This document shows, piece by piece, positions 44,001 through 53,299 of a stretch of 64,000 bases of DNA. A program made the position numbers and the translations under genes. Every line of letters starts with the position of its first letter. The first letter of the stretch is position 1. Below the pieces are notes generated by a model. That model worked only from the letters and a program-made list of their open reading frames with translations, searched no databases and was not told the origin of the DNA. Location: the NCBI GenBank assembly GCA_021772015.1, contig JAETNS010000012.1, forward strand, positions 1 to 64,000, read 5' to 3'. Source of the stretch: Prevotellaceae bacterium. GTDB lineage: Bacteria; Bacteroidota; Bacteroidia; Bacteroidales; Muribaculaceae.

Positions 44001-44569
44001 CACTAAATGTATTCACAATAAGTAGAGAAGGCACTCATGTGTTGGGTCCGGGCAACCGCTATGTTATTTGGACCCAAGGGTGTCATAAGCGTTGTCTTGG
44101 CTGTGTAACCCCTGAAAGTCATACATTGGAAGGTGGCACACCAATTAAGTCGACTGATTTGGCAGCCGACATCATACTGAATAAGAACATTGATGGAATA
44201 ACCATTACCGGAGGGGAGCCATTCATTCAATCGGAAGCATTAACAGAGATGCTTTCGGTTGTCCGACAATATCGTCCTGAGCTGTCGGTAATTATTTATA
44301 CAGGATATGAATATGAGACATTACTCTCGCAACCCTTAAATAAGAAATTGTTGGATTATGCCGATATACTTATAGATGGGGCTTATATTGACGAATTGAA
44401 TGATAACAAGGGGATTCGTGGTTCAAGCAACCAACGTATCATTGCCCTGTCTGAACGCTTGAAGCCGTATGTCGTACACATGACGACTTCTCCGAGGAAA
44501 ATACAACCGGTAGCTAATAAAAATGGCACAGTATGGCGGATAGGAGTTCCTAATAAAGAATCAAATTAA
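43997..44569 (+). CDS. NrdG-like 4Fe-4S single-cluster radical SAM protein
   Basis: I choose the ATG at 43997, which overlaps the previous stop codon and gives 190 residues; the frame is open further upstream. The cluster motif is C29HKRC33LGC36, preceded by YVIWTQG, and ITGGEPF binds SAM. The short half-barrel and the WTQGCxxxCxxC pattern are those of ribonucleotide-reductase-activating proteins. No anaerobic ribonucleotide reductase is nearby, so it probably acts on another protein or small molecule of the island, for example to install a glycyl radical or modify a partner. Its presence in a kinase/phosphatase/AAA+ operon is striking. Confidence 0.85.
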   Translation: MTLNVFTISREGTHVLGPGNRYVIWTQGCHKRCLGCVTPESHTLEGGTPIKSTDLAADIILNKNIDGITITGGEPFIQSEALTEMLSVVRQYRPELSVIIYTGYEYETLLSQPLNKKLLDYADILIDGAYIDELNDNKGIRGSSNQRIIALSERLKPYVVHMTTSPRKIQPVANKNGTVWRIGVPNKESN

Positions 44570-44581
44570 AAGTAAATACAT

Positions 44582-46096
44582 ATGAGTGGAGATTGCAAGG
44601 AATTGTCAATTAGAGGCGTAAATGAAGCCATCAGAACTGCCGAAAAGCGGTTCCGAAATAATGTCAGCAATGAAATTGCCGGTGCGGCAAAAATTGCCGT
44701 CAGAAATGCTGTGGAAATTGCTGACAGGCACATTCATTATGTCCAACAAGATATAAACGAAAAGATCAATAAGGTTAATAATAATCTTAAAAATAAAATA
44801 GAACAGACACAACGACAGTTGGGAGCAAAGATTGACCAACAGTCACGACAGACAGCACAGGCACTTCAAGATCTTGACCGTCGTCATACTAAGGCTCTGC
44901 GTGACTTGACTGATTCTGTCGCTGATGCGATCAAGGCACAAGACCGCCGTATAACGTCAGAGGTCAACCGTATTGACCGTAACATGGGCGTTCTTGCCGA
45001 TGGCCTGAATTCAATAAGTCGGGGGATACAGGAACTTGCATCATCCACCAACCAAAAATTCCGCGATCAGCAGCAACAACTGAATTCGGTTCAAAATGAT
45101 ATCAAGACGATTTTCGACCGTCAACAATCTGACACTAACAATAAATTACTGGCAGCCGGAGCCGCGCTGGCCATACTCGACGCTGTCAGAGAGCGCACGG
45201 ATGTGGACCGATATGCTCCAAAGCATCTGCTTGACAGTATCCGGCTTAAAGAAGATCGTCTGCGGCATATTCAAAGTAATCCAGACTCATGCACGATCAC
45301 GGATGCCAATAATCTGATCGATGAAGCTATCGTACTCGAGAATGAAGCCATCCGCAACCGTGCCGAATGGGAACCGCCTCATCATGCGACTCTCACCTCT
45401 GCTATTGCCGTGCTTAAAATGCTCGAAGCCTCGGAGAAAATCGAAGTCACATCGCTTCACAATGAAAACGAGGTTGAAGAACTACGGGCAGACTACTGGA
45501 CTCATGGGAAATATGGGAAAGTTCTGGCCGAAATACGGCGCATCAAAGAGGAAATCGAGAATATGCCTGTTGATACTCGTCGCCTTGACGAGCTACAATC
45601 GAAAATCAATCAACTCCAGAGAGAATCGGAAAACCTATTGATAGAGGCTGCTGAATTGGGATTGCTCAGTGAGAACCGTGTCATATTTTCCAACGACGTG
45701 CTTAACGCATTGGTTGAACAAGGTTGGGAATTTAAAGAAGGTGATTTTGAAGGTGGCGAGGAAGATTGCGACATGAGGGAAGGAATTTTTGCAATAATCT
45801 CCAATCCCGGGCGTGGCGAGGAATTGACGATTCGCGTTTTCCCACAAGAAGAGGATGGCAAAGTCATCAACAAAACACTGTTTCACCGCAATGACAATAT
45901 ACATGAATCGACGGGGGCATTCCGCAGCCGCATGGAAGCCATCCGCAAAGAAATTGAAAAGAGCGGATATGAAATCGGGCCTCTTGAAGCTCCCGGATAT
46001 GGAGGCGATGGCAAAGTGGAGATTCTCCGCAAGCCTGAAGAACTTCGTCGCAAGGGTGCTTCCCAAAAGTTGAAAAAGGCTCTTTCCCATGAATAA
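44582..46096 (+). CDS. Long coiled-coil protein with C-terminal globular domain
   Basis: The protein has 504 residues. Residues about 20-195 are dominated by heptads rich in Q, N, D and R (QDINEKINKVNNNLKNKIEQ, then ALQDLDRRHTKALRDL, SEVNRIDRN). There is a helical middle and a second coiled coil at about 300-355 (RRLDELQSKINQLQRESENL). The last 130 residues look globular and beta-containing (NDVLNALVEQGWEFKEGDFEGG, LTIRVFPQEEDGKV). It is soluble. It may be a scaffold for the AAA+ protease encoded 23 bp downstream. No domain is recognised. Confidence 0.7.
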   Translation: MSGDCKELSIRGVNEAIRTAEKRFRNNVSNEIAGAAKIAVRNAVEIADRHIHYVQQDINEKINKVNNNLKNKIEQTQRQLGAKIDQQSRQTAQALQDLDRRHTKALRDLTDSVADAIKAQDRRITSEVNRIDRNMGVLADGLNSISRGIQELASSTNQKFRDQQQQLNSVQNDIKTIFDRQQSDTNNKLLAAGAALAILDAVRERTDVDRYAPKHLLDSIRLKEDRLRHIQSNPDSCTITDANNLIDEAIVLENEAIRNRAEWEPPHHATLTSAIAVLKMLEASEKIEVTSLHNENEVEELRADYWTHGKYGKVLAEIRRIKEEIENMPVDTRRLDELQSKINQLQRESENLLIEAAELGLLSENRVIFSNDVLNALVEQGWEFKEGDFEGGEEDCDMREGIFAIISNPGRGEELTIRVFPQEEDGKVINKTLFHRNDNIHESTGAFRSRMEAIRKEIEKSGYEIGPLEAPGYGGDGKVEILRKPEELRRKGASQKLKKALSHE

Positions 46097-46119
46097 TCAC
46101 AGTTTGGTTAGGCTCAAAC

Positions 46120-49100
46120 ATGTCTGTCACACGCATTGAGAATATTGATTTGGATCACCGGGGGATGCTTACAGCCATCTTCGGGATGAATAATGCCAGC
46201 GAGGTATTTATAACGAAAGATATGCGCATACATAATATGCGAGAAATTCTTTATCTATACCTTAAGGAACAAGGGTATATCCCGGTATTTTACGATGACA
46301 AGGCTTTTTCCTACGAAGAATGGCCATTATTGCGGCTTTTCTCGTTTACTCCCCGTCCAAAAGATCAACCTGTTCCACCCCGCCGGGATTTTTTCACAGG
46401 AAAGGGACCTATGGCTCGGACTCGGGCTACGTCTGAACATAACGCTCAACAACATGAAGCAACCGAATCGCACCATGATTCGATACATGTCGAAAGTGAA
46501 GGCAATCAGAGGCGCTTCATTGTTAACCAGAGCGAAGCGTTCTTTACCACAGTCCACAATTATGTGAAAGGTCACAACGGGGATAAACTTGCAATTGTAT
46601 TGGTGATGCCCGAGACTTTCGAGATGGATATGGCGGCACAAGTCAAATGGAATGATCTGAAATCCAATTTTGACCGTAACCGTCTAGGCTTAAGAGTTAT
46701 CAACCTTTACAATGTTTCGCCAGAGCAATTTGTCAAGGAGTTTCAAGCCTCGGATTCCGTGTTCAATGCTCCTATTCTCGATGATTTTCCACAACCCCAG
46801 GAGGAAGGTGCAGAGATAAAACCTAAAGGAAGACCTAAAACTGTCTATTATCTTGGAGCTCCGGAACGGGACGAAATCAGCAGCATGCTTAATCGTCGGA
46901 GACTCTTGGCTAATGGCGGACTTTCAAACATATTCCACAAGACAAGCTGGGATGATATAGTATTGCGATTATGGCAGAAAGCAGCCTCTAACGAAGAAAA
47001 TACTCCCCATTTGATAAGTGAATATCTAAAATATGATGATATGGACGCGACGATTGACGGAATCAATACAACCAAAGCCATTGACAAGCTCAATTCCTTG
47101 GAGGGAATTGACAATATCCGAGACCAATTTGCCTTATATCGGCAGGCATTAGCCAGACACCGGGCAGGCAATGGAAGCGGACGTTTTCGTCCACATATGG
47201 CATTGATGGGAAGTCCCGGTACCGGCAAAACAACTGTCGCCCGTTTATTCGGAGACATTTTGCGCGAAGATGGGCTTCTTCCAAAGGGACAATTCATCAA
47301 GGTGACGGCCGGTGATCTTATAGCAGGCTATGTCGGACAGACCAGGATTAAAACAGCCAAAATTTGTGAGCAGGCGCGTGGAGGTGTGCTTTTCCTCGAC
47401 GAAGCCTATGGGCTGATGTCCGGCAATAACGACCATGGAGATGCTGATTTTGGTAAAGAAGCGATAGAAGTTCTTATCCAATTCATGGAAGACAACGATG
47501 ACTCACTTGTGATCCTTGCCGGATATACCAATGAGATAAACGACTTGATTGACAACGGGAATCAAGGATTCCGACGTCGTTTCAATGACCTGGGTTTGTT
47601 TGAATTCCATGACTACTCGGCCGAGGTACTGTACAATATCGCTCATAATATGATCAGAGTGCCGGCGACTGATGCATTTTTCAATGCTCTGCGGGGTATC
47701 ATACGTTACAAATGGGCATACCGGAACAAGAAATTCGGCAATGTCGGCGAGATTGAAAATCTGGTTAATCTCATTGAAAGCCAATACTTGTCATTCAAAA
47801 CCACAGAGCCTCTTGATGTCAGGCATCTACCCCACGAATTACGGATCCTCGTTGATGAGACAATGCTTGATTCAGACACCTTACTTGCTGAGTTAAAAGA
47901 CATTATTGGCCAAGAGGGGGTCAAAGAGCTTATTACAGAGCTTTTCGACAATGTGCTGGCAGATCGCATTATGCTCCAGAACATTGAAGGATTCACCCCT
48001 AAAATGCCGAAGCTTAACTTTATATTCAAAGGCAATCCCGGTACCGGGAAAACCACAATAGCCCGAATAATAGGGGAGATACTTCAGCGTCTTGGCATAT
48101 TCCCCCCAACGAAAGGCAAAGTTGTCACTGAAAGATCAGGTAATGATCTTCTACAATATTCACCTGCCGATATGAAAGCGCTATTCGAAGCGAATATAGG
48201 CAAGATGTTGTTTGTTGACGAGGCTTACCTGCTTTTACAAAGCCCTCGAGTGGTTGGCGATATCATTCAAAATATCGAATTGGCAGAGTTCAAGAATAAA
48301 ATATCGGTAGTATTGGCTGGTTATCCCCAAGAAATTCAACAGCTCATTGAATCCAACCCGGGCTTTGCCAGACGTTTCCAGGAGATACAATTCACAGATT
48401 ACACCAACGAGCAACTTTATGAAATTCTCTGCCGCAAGGTTGCGCAGACTCCCAATATCACAATGGATACGGAGTCGTGCCGAAAGGCTGGAATGCGATA
48501 TTTTTCAACGCTGGAGCGGGGACGCAATTTCGGGAATGCCGGAGAAGCCGAAAACCTGCTTGATCGACTGATAAAAAATCTCAAGAGGCGTTACGTCCGA
48601 GCCTCTGCGGAACAACGGGCTAACAAAGATTTTGCTGAGCGCATATTACCCTGTGACTTCCCCGGATATGAACAAGTTGTGTCACATGCCGCTTCAGACT
48701 CTCTGTCAAATCCATCTGAAAACCCCGGGAAGACTGCAGAAGTCAAATTGGATAGAGAAATCGATTGCGCTCTTGAAAATGATTCTGACCGCGTTCGAAA
48801 TGGAAGTGATATCTACGCCTCGGTTGGTCTCATTGAAAACGGGAATTCAATGGGAACCGGCTTTATCATTTCTATTAAAAACCGATACATCATGACAGCA
48901 AGCCATGTGGTGGAATATAATCGAAAATTCACGTTCACATTAAACATGGGAAATGGCATTCATCGCAGCAGTCTCAATTTGCTGTGGAATAACCCGACCC
49001 ATGACTTAGCGATTCTACAGGCAGATTCACTTCCATCCGATGCCAAATTCTTCGCCCTTGATTCCAGGACCCCGCGCGATCCAGGAAGTGCCCTTCGCAT

Positions 49101-49401
49101 TGTGGCTTTTCCTCATGGTCTTGAAGTATCAAATAAGGCAATCCTAACCAGTGGAGCCATAGCCAACTATGAGAACAATCTTTCCATTGTCAACGAGAAT
49201 GGTTCAAGAAGAAAGTTTAACGCAATACGTACTGAAGCCCAAGCCACACATGGCTCTTCGGGAGGCCCGGTCGTTTTTGCCGATTCTATGGCTGTCATGG
49301 GAGTGTTACACGGTGGGATAAACAAAGATGGCTTCTTTATGAATGTTGCGTCAGACATTTCACAGCTACTTGAAGAAGCCGCCCTGAGAATTAGATTCTA
49401 A
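46120..49401 (+). CDS. Tandem CbbX-like AAA+ ATPase fused to a trypsin-like protease
   Basis: The protein has 1093 residues. An N-terminal alpha/beta domain (about 1-235) without a P-loop is followed by two AAA+ modules of the CbbX/EccA/SpoVK type. The first has Walker A GSPGTGKT (364-371) and Walker B DE at 427-428; the second has GNPGTGKT (638-645) and DE at 700-701. Both carry the arginine-finger region GFRRRF or GFARRF. A chymotrypsin-fold protease occupies about 880-1093 with the triad His929 (TASHVVEY), Asp962 (HDLAIL) and Ser1047 (GSSGGP). There is no signal peptide, so it is cytoplasmic. I infer ATP-driven remodelling that gates proteolysis of a target. Confidence 0.9.
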   Translation: MSVTRIENIDLDHRGMLTAIFGMNNASEVFITKDMRIHNMREILYLYLKEQGYIPVFYDDKAFSYEEWPLLRLFSFTPRPKDQPVPPRRDFFTGKGPMARTRATSEHNAQQHEATESHHDSIHVESEGNQRRFIVNQSEAFFTTVHNYVKGHNGDKLAIVLVMPETFEMDMAAQVKWNDLKSNFDRNRLGLRVINLYNVSPEQFVKEFQASDSVFNAPILDDFPQPQEEGAEIKPKGRPKTVYYLGAPERDEISSMLNRRRLLANGGLSNIFHKTSWDDIVLRLWQKAASNEENTPHLISEYLKYDDMDATIDGINTTKAIDKLNSLEGIDNIRDQFALYRQALARHRAGNGSGRFRPHMALMGSPGTGKTTVARLFGDILREDGLLPKGQFIKVTAGDLIAGYVGQTRIKTAKICEQARGGVLFLDEAYGLMSGNNDHGDADFGKEAIEVLIQFMEDNDDSLVILAGYTNEINDLIDNGNQGFRRRFNDLGLFEFHDYSAEVLYNIAHNMIRVPATDAFFNALRGIIRYKWAYRNKKFGNVGEIENLVNLIESQYLSFKTTEPLDVRHLPHELRILVDETMLDSDTLLAELKDIIGQEGVKELITELFDNVLADRIMLQNIEGFTPKMPKLNFIFKGNPGTGKTTIARIIGEILQRLGIFPPTKGKVVTERSGNDLLQYSPADMKALFEANIGKMLFVDEAYLLLQSPRVVGDIIQNIELAEFKNKISVVLAGYPQEIQQLIESNPGFARRFQEIQFTDYTNEQLYEILCRKVAQTPNITMDTESCRKAGMRYFSTLERGRNFGNAGEAENLLDRLIKNLKRRYVRASAEQRANKDFAERILPCDFPGYEQVVSHAASDSLSNPSENPGKTAEVKLDREIDCALENDSDRVRNGSDIYASVGLIENGNSMGTGFIISIKNRYIMTASHVVEYNRKFTFTLNMGNGIHRSSLNLLWNNPTHDLAILQADSLPSDAKFFALDSRTPRDPGSALRIVAFPHGLEVSNKAILTSGAIANYENNLSIVNENGSRRKFNAIRTEAQATHGSSGGPVVFADSMAVMGVLHGGINKDGFFMNVASDISQLLEEAALRIRF

Positions 49402-49413
49402 ATTCATAAAAAT

Positions 49414-50202
49414 ATGGCAATAGACACCAGATGCCCGGTTTGCAATGAGACAATACAAAAAGGTGTATGCCCTCAATGCGGCTATGCGCTCATACTCTTC
49501 CCCTCTGAAGTGCCGGAAGCTATCCACGAGTTTGAGGAAAAACGGCTGCAAGTAGCACACGATATCTTGTCTCAAAAAGAAAAATCCATCCGTAACCAGG
49601 AAGGGATGAAGCAAGAGCTTTGTATCGTAAAAGCTGAACATAGCCAATCAAAATCCGAGAACCTTGCGCTCGCTAAACAATTGAAAATTCTCGAAAATGA
49701 GTGTAAAGAAGCGAAAGCTACGGAAAGTCGCTTAAAGTCGGACATATCCGATCTGCGACGCACTATAAAAGGACAGGATTCCGATATTGCAAAAATTACC
49801 AACGAAATAGAAAAAGCGCAGAAAGCCGAAATGGTTGCAAAACAGAAATTACAAATCGCGCTTGCACACCCTATGCTGTCAACAGCAAATTTCATCCTGA
49901 ATGACAACGGTAAATTTTCTATTTTACCTATCAATGGCGACGGAGTGAGTTTTTTTGCTTCGGGTCCTGGTATGGAATTATGTCCAGTCCCTGAATCACA
50001 GATTATCCTCCTCCCGATAATGACCAGGACAAAAATTGCTTTCAGTGTCACTAAAAGCTCATCCGGATCCTATAAACTTACCGACTTGGCTCATAATGTC
50101 ATGATTACTGGGGGCAAAAATGAGATGCGCCTCACCAATGAGCTGAAGATTAATGTGTCCGGCGAACAATTCGAACTTCACTTTTCACTTCAACAAAAAT
50201 AA
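49414..50202 (+). CDS. Zinc-ribbon coiled-coil protein
   Basis: The protein has 262 residues. An N-terminal zinc ribbon (CPVC then CPQCG, residues about 7-22) is followed by a coiled coil at about 35-150 (EEKRLQVAHDILSQKEKS, later KAEMVAKQKLQIAL). The C-terminal 110 residues are beta-rich (KFSILPINGDGVSFFASG, YKLTDLAHNVMITGGKNEM) and remind me of an FHA-like sandwich, but no FHA phosphate-binding residues are recognisable. It is cytoplasmic. It lies 12 bp after the AAA+ protease gene and 11 bp before the vWA gene. Confidence 0.7.
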   Translation: MAIDTRCPVCNETIQKGVCPQCGYALILFPSEVPEAIHEFEEKRLQVAHDILSQKEKSIRNQEGMKQELCIVKAEHSQSKSENLALAKQLKILENECKEAKATESRLKSDISDLRRTIKGQDSDIAKITNEIEKAQKAEMVAKQKLQIALAHPMLSTANFILNDNGKFSILPINGDGVSFFASGPGMELCPVPESQIILLPIMTRTKIAFSVTKSSSGSYKLTDLAHNVMITGGKNEMRLTNELKINVSGEQFELHFSLQQK

Positions 50203-50213
50203 TTAAAAAAGAA

Positions 50214-51077
50214 ATGAGTTACAATCTTCATTGGAATCCTAAACATCCAGGTCATATAGTCTATTTGATAGACTTATCCGGATCAATGGCACGCGAAATC
50301 AATGGCCGGAGAATGGTTGATATTGTGATCAACGACGTTATAAAAGCACTATTCAGGGCTTTGAGAAACGAGATACTGAACGAGGATGACATCCTCGACA
50401 TGTTTTCAATAACAGTTATCGGTTATCACTCCGATGTGATTAAGTTGATGGACACCTATTCTGCGGTGCAATTCAACAGGTTTATGAAAGATTCATTAAA
50501 GAGGGGACACCTGTTTAACACAGGAATAGGAGGAGATGCCGAGCCTAAGTGGCAGACCTATATGGGAGATGCTTTTGAAGCAGCTTCGACAGACATAAAA
50601 AATTGGATTGACACTCAAGGCAAAAAAGGGCTGGCCACTCCCGCTCCTGTGGTTATCAACATAACCGACGGAGATCCTTATGAAGGAAATAGCTTTGCAT
50701 ATGAGAAAGCACTTGCGGCTGCAAACCGGCTTAAGAATATCCGGACTCCGGATGGTAATACGTTGCTATTCAACATACATTTTTCGCCAGACTCTAACGC
50801 GACGAGGGTTGTCCTTCCCTCTACACCTCCGCAGGCACGCAGTGCCCGTTTCCTTTACGAAGCATCCTCTATAATACCGCCATCCTTGGTCGAGAGCGCC
50901 AAAATGGTGTCTGATTGGCAAGGATCAGTGATCACATCCACCAGTAAGGCGATGGTATCAAACGAAAAAAACACCGACTCCCTGCTAAGGTTTATTCAAT
51001 GGGGAACTTCCACCGGTGGCGTTAATGCCGGCATGGAAAATGCCCAACGGCAGTATGAACTTCCCAAACCAGAATGA
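50214..51077 (+). CDS. TerY-like von Willebrand factor A domain protein
   Basis: The protein has 287 residues. The MIDAS motif D20-x-S22-x-S24 is in VYLIDLSGSMAREING, and the later acidic metal ligand lies in NITDGDPYEG. The whole protein is one vWA domain plus a short tail. In TerY-P triads a vWA protein of this type is encoded with a PP2C phosphatase and a zinc-ribbon kinase, exactly as here. It may present or bridge phosphorylated partners in a metal-dependent way. Its stop codon overlaps the phosphatase start. Confidence 0.88.
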   Translation: MSYNLHWNPKHPGHIVYLIDLSGSMAREINGRRMVDIVINDVIKALFRALRNEILNEDDILDMFSITVIGYHSDVIKLMDTYSAVQFNRFMKDSLKRGHLFNTGIGGDAEPKWQTYMGDAFEAASTDIKNWIDTQGKKGLATPAPVVINITDGDPYEGNSFAYEKALAAANRLKNIRTPDGNTLLFNIHFSPDSNATRVVLPSTPPQARSARFLYEASSIIPPSLVESAKMVSDWQGSVITSTSKAMVSNEKNTDSLLRFIQWGTSTGGVNAGMENAQRQYELPKPE

Positions 51078-52009
51078 TGGTCGTCAGTTCTAAAATACTA
51101 ACGTGTTTCAAAACATCCAAATTCGGGCTATCGGAGAAGAAGTGTTCCGACAGTTTCGCGGTCTCTGCCGACGGTATGGCCATGGCCATAGCTGACGGTG
51201 TAACAAAATCGTACTTCTCTCGCTTCGTCTCCAAACCACTCACGGAACAGTATGTCACATCCGCTTTTGTCGCCGGAGAACTCTTTGACGACAAAAATAT
51301 CATCAGGCTTCTCTCCATGACGCGTGACTATTGGGACCTCGAAACACGGGAATATGAAGCATCTGTCGATGAGGACACAGCTTCCGATCTTGCATATCAA
51401 CGAGAGAGATTTGGAATGGGAGCGTCAACCTTTGCCGGCATTAAAATAACTGATGAAGCATTAGCCTTCGATGTTTTAGGTGACTCATGCATATTTATAA
51501 TTCCCGACTCTCCGGAAATTACACCTATGATTTTGACCAGTATGCCTGCCTCGACAGATAGCAAACAAGAGAAGCCTTTTGTGTGCAATTTTGGGACACA
51601 TCCACATTTCCTCGATACAAATGGTCGTATGGTCGGTGAGCCATTGTCTGGTAAAATCACACCTTTCCCTTGCACAATTATATTGATGACTGACGCTCTT
51701 GCAGACTGGTTTTGCCGCAACTATACCCTCACAAATGGCGGGAAACTCATAGGTCTCCTAAAGAGCATAGATTCCCAGAAATCTTTCAATAACTATATTT
51801 CCCTTCTTAGAGATCAAGACTTGCATAATGATGATGTAACTCTTATTGTAGCTGAAATATCTGTTTCATGCTTAGATTTTGAGCATCCGTGGGGCAAGAA
51901 TATCAAAGGTCTCCTGCCTTCAACATTAGACCAAAACGAAGAAACAGATTCCAAATATTCCCAGAACACTTTGAAGTCACGCTTTTTGAAATGGCTAAGA
52001 TTGTCTTGA
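51074..52009 (+). CDS. PP2C-family serine/threonine phosphatase
   Basis: The 311-residue protein matches the PP2C fold: SDSFAVSADGMAMAIADGVTKS (the first metal site, with ADG in place of DGxGG), GASTFAGIKITDEALAFDVLGDS, ILMTDALADWF, and HNDDVTLIVAE near the C-terminus. The key aspartates are retained, so activity is expected. It overlaps the vWA gene by 4 bp and the kinase start by 19 bp, so the three are translated together. It probably reverses phosphorylation by the adjacent kinase. Confidence 0.88.
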   Translation: MMVVSSKILTCFKTSKFGLSEKKCSDSFAVSADGMAMAIADGVTKSYFSRFVSKPLTEQYVTSAFVAGELFDDKNIIRLLSMTRDYWDLETREYEASVDEDTASDLAYQRERFGMGASTFAGIKITDEALAFDVLGDSCIFIIPDSPEITPMILTSMPASTDSKQEKPFVCNFGTHPHFLDTNGRMVGEPLSGKITPFPCTIILMTDALADWFCRNYTLTNGGKLIGLLKSIDSQKSFNNYISLLRDQDLHNDDVTLIVAEISVSCLDFEHPWGKNIKGLLPSTLDQNEETDSKYSQNTLKSRFLKWLRLS

Positions 52010-53034
52010 AAACAGCAAAGGGGATGGACATCAGGGATGCCATTCTCGATCCTGGAAACATACTGCCACCGTTCCTTGCAGGTTACTCCGCAAAACTTAG
52101 GCCCGACGGCGAAGCTTTTGCTGTAAAAGGAGGATTTGCCTTAAGCGTCAAGATCGTGAAAGGCGGAGGCAAGCCCTTGTGTCTTCGTTGCTGGACGGAA
52201 AATTCTGTGAACGCATCACAAATTGACTATCTTTGCGATGTCACCGAAATTATCCGCAAAAATCAAGATTCAAGATGTCCATATTTCATAGATTTCAGAA
52301 TCGTTGAAAAGCTGTTGCGGGTGGATGGAGTGGAGCTGCCTGGGCTTCTCATGGACTGGGTCGAAGGTGAAACCCTGAATAAATTTGTGATGGCGAATAG
52401 CGGGAAGTCGCCGTCACAGATCAGGCAGTTGGCCACAGATTTCGCTAAAATGTGTGAGGTGTTTAACAATCGGCGGATCGTTCATGGAGATTTGTCTGCG
52501 GTGAATATCATAGTGCAAGCAAACGGAGCACTTAAAGTCATCGATTACGATTCTCTTTATTCACCATCGATGGGGAGACGTTATCAACATATCGCAGGAA
52601 TCAATGACTATCAACATCCACAAAGAAGACATGAGAAATATTATGAAACTTATTCAGACTATTTTTCTCAACATGTGATTTATGTGGCATTGCTGATCTT
52701 AGCTCATATACCAGGTTTGCGGCCTAAAGAAAATCTTAAAAATTTACTTTTCACAGAATCAGATTTCAGGTCACCATCCGCTTTCAGAAAATCCATTCCT
52801 GCCGTAAAAGGGCGTCAATTGGGTCTTGCTGAAATCAATTCAGAACTTGACATAATCGAAAAGGCGTTAGGTACGTCATTGGCCATGATTCCCGGATTGC
52901 AATTGACCAATCGCATGAAACAACATCAGCTGGTTGAGTTTTGCACTGCCTGTGGAAAGAAATTTAACAATGACGATTTTCTATTTTGTCCATCATGTGG
53001 ACATAAAAGGCTTGTGATACCGAATCTCTTATAA
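51991..53034 (+). CDS. Serine/threonine protein kinase-like protein with C-terminal zinc ribbon
   Basis: I chose the ATG at 51991 (MAKIVLKTAKG), giving 347 residues; the open frame to 51889 lies inside the phosphatase gene. The kinase core shows a catalytic loop H165-G-D167 with Asn172 (VHGDLSAVNIIV) and the metal Asp in IDYDS (185-187), while the N-lobe is divergent (FALSVKIVKGGG). A zinc ribbon ends the protein (FCTACGKKF then FCPSCGHKRL). Kinases with this shape are the third element of TerY-P triads. It most likely phosphorylates another island protein. Confidence 0.85.
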   Translation: MAKIVLKTAKGMDIRDAILDPGNILPPFLAGYSAKLRPDGEAFAVKGGFALSVKIVKGGGKPLCLRCWTENSVNASQIDYLCDVTEIIRKNQDSRCPYFIDFRIVEKLLRVDGVELPGLLMDWVEGETLNKFVMANSGKSPSQIRQLATDFAKMCEVFNNRRIVHGDLSAVNIIVQANGALKVIDYDSLYSPSMGRRYQHIAGINDYQHPQRRHEKYYETYSDYFSQHVIYVALLILAHIPGLRPKENLKNLLFTESDFRSPSAFRKSIPAVKGRQLGLAEINSELDIIEKALGTSLAMIPGLQLTNRMKQHQLVEFCTACGKKFNNDDFLFCPSCGHKRLVIPNLL

Positions 53035-53044
53035 ACATGTGGCT

Positions 53045-53281
53045 ATGACAAAAATATGTTATAAATGTGGATTTGGACAAAATCCTGACGATGCTAAATT
53101 CTGCGGGATCTGTGGTTCAATAATCTTGTCAACAGAAAAGATAGAAGCCATTGCGTCCATAATCATCGGTCTGCTCAACACTAAAAGAAGAAATCCTAGA
53201 AGTGTATTGGCCTCACACAACGATCTTTGCCCTTGCGGCAGTGGCAAAAAATATAAGAATTGTCATGGAATGTATCTATAA
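53045..53281 (+). CDS. Small zinc-ribbon/SEC-C protein
   Basis: From the ATG at 53045 the protein has 78 residues; a GTG two codons earlier is also in frame. A zinc ribbon (KICYKCGFG then FCGICGSI, about 2-25) is followed by a helical linker and a C-terminal SEC-C metal-binding motif (LCPCGSGKKYKNCHG). SEC-C motifs bind zinc and contact partners such as SecB or ribosomes, and also occur as adaptors in predicted conflict systems. An adaptor for the AAA+ protease is possible. Confidence 0.8.
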   Translation: MTKICYKCGFGQNPDDAKFCGICGSIILSTEKIEAIASIIIGLLNTKRRNPRSVLASHNDLCPCGSGKKYKNCHGMYL

Positions 53282-53299
53282 ATCTAAGATTGAATCATT

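Noticed and set aside
51889-51990. Longer N-terminus of the kinase starting at 51889
   Set aside because: The extra 34 residues lie entirely within the phosphatase coding sequence and carry no kinase features; the ATG at 51991 fits the overlap style of the operon.
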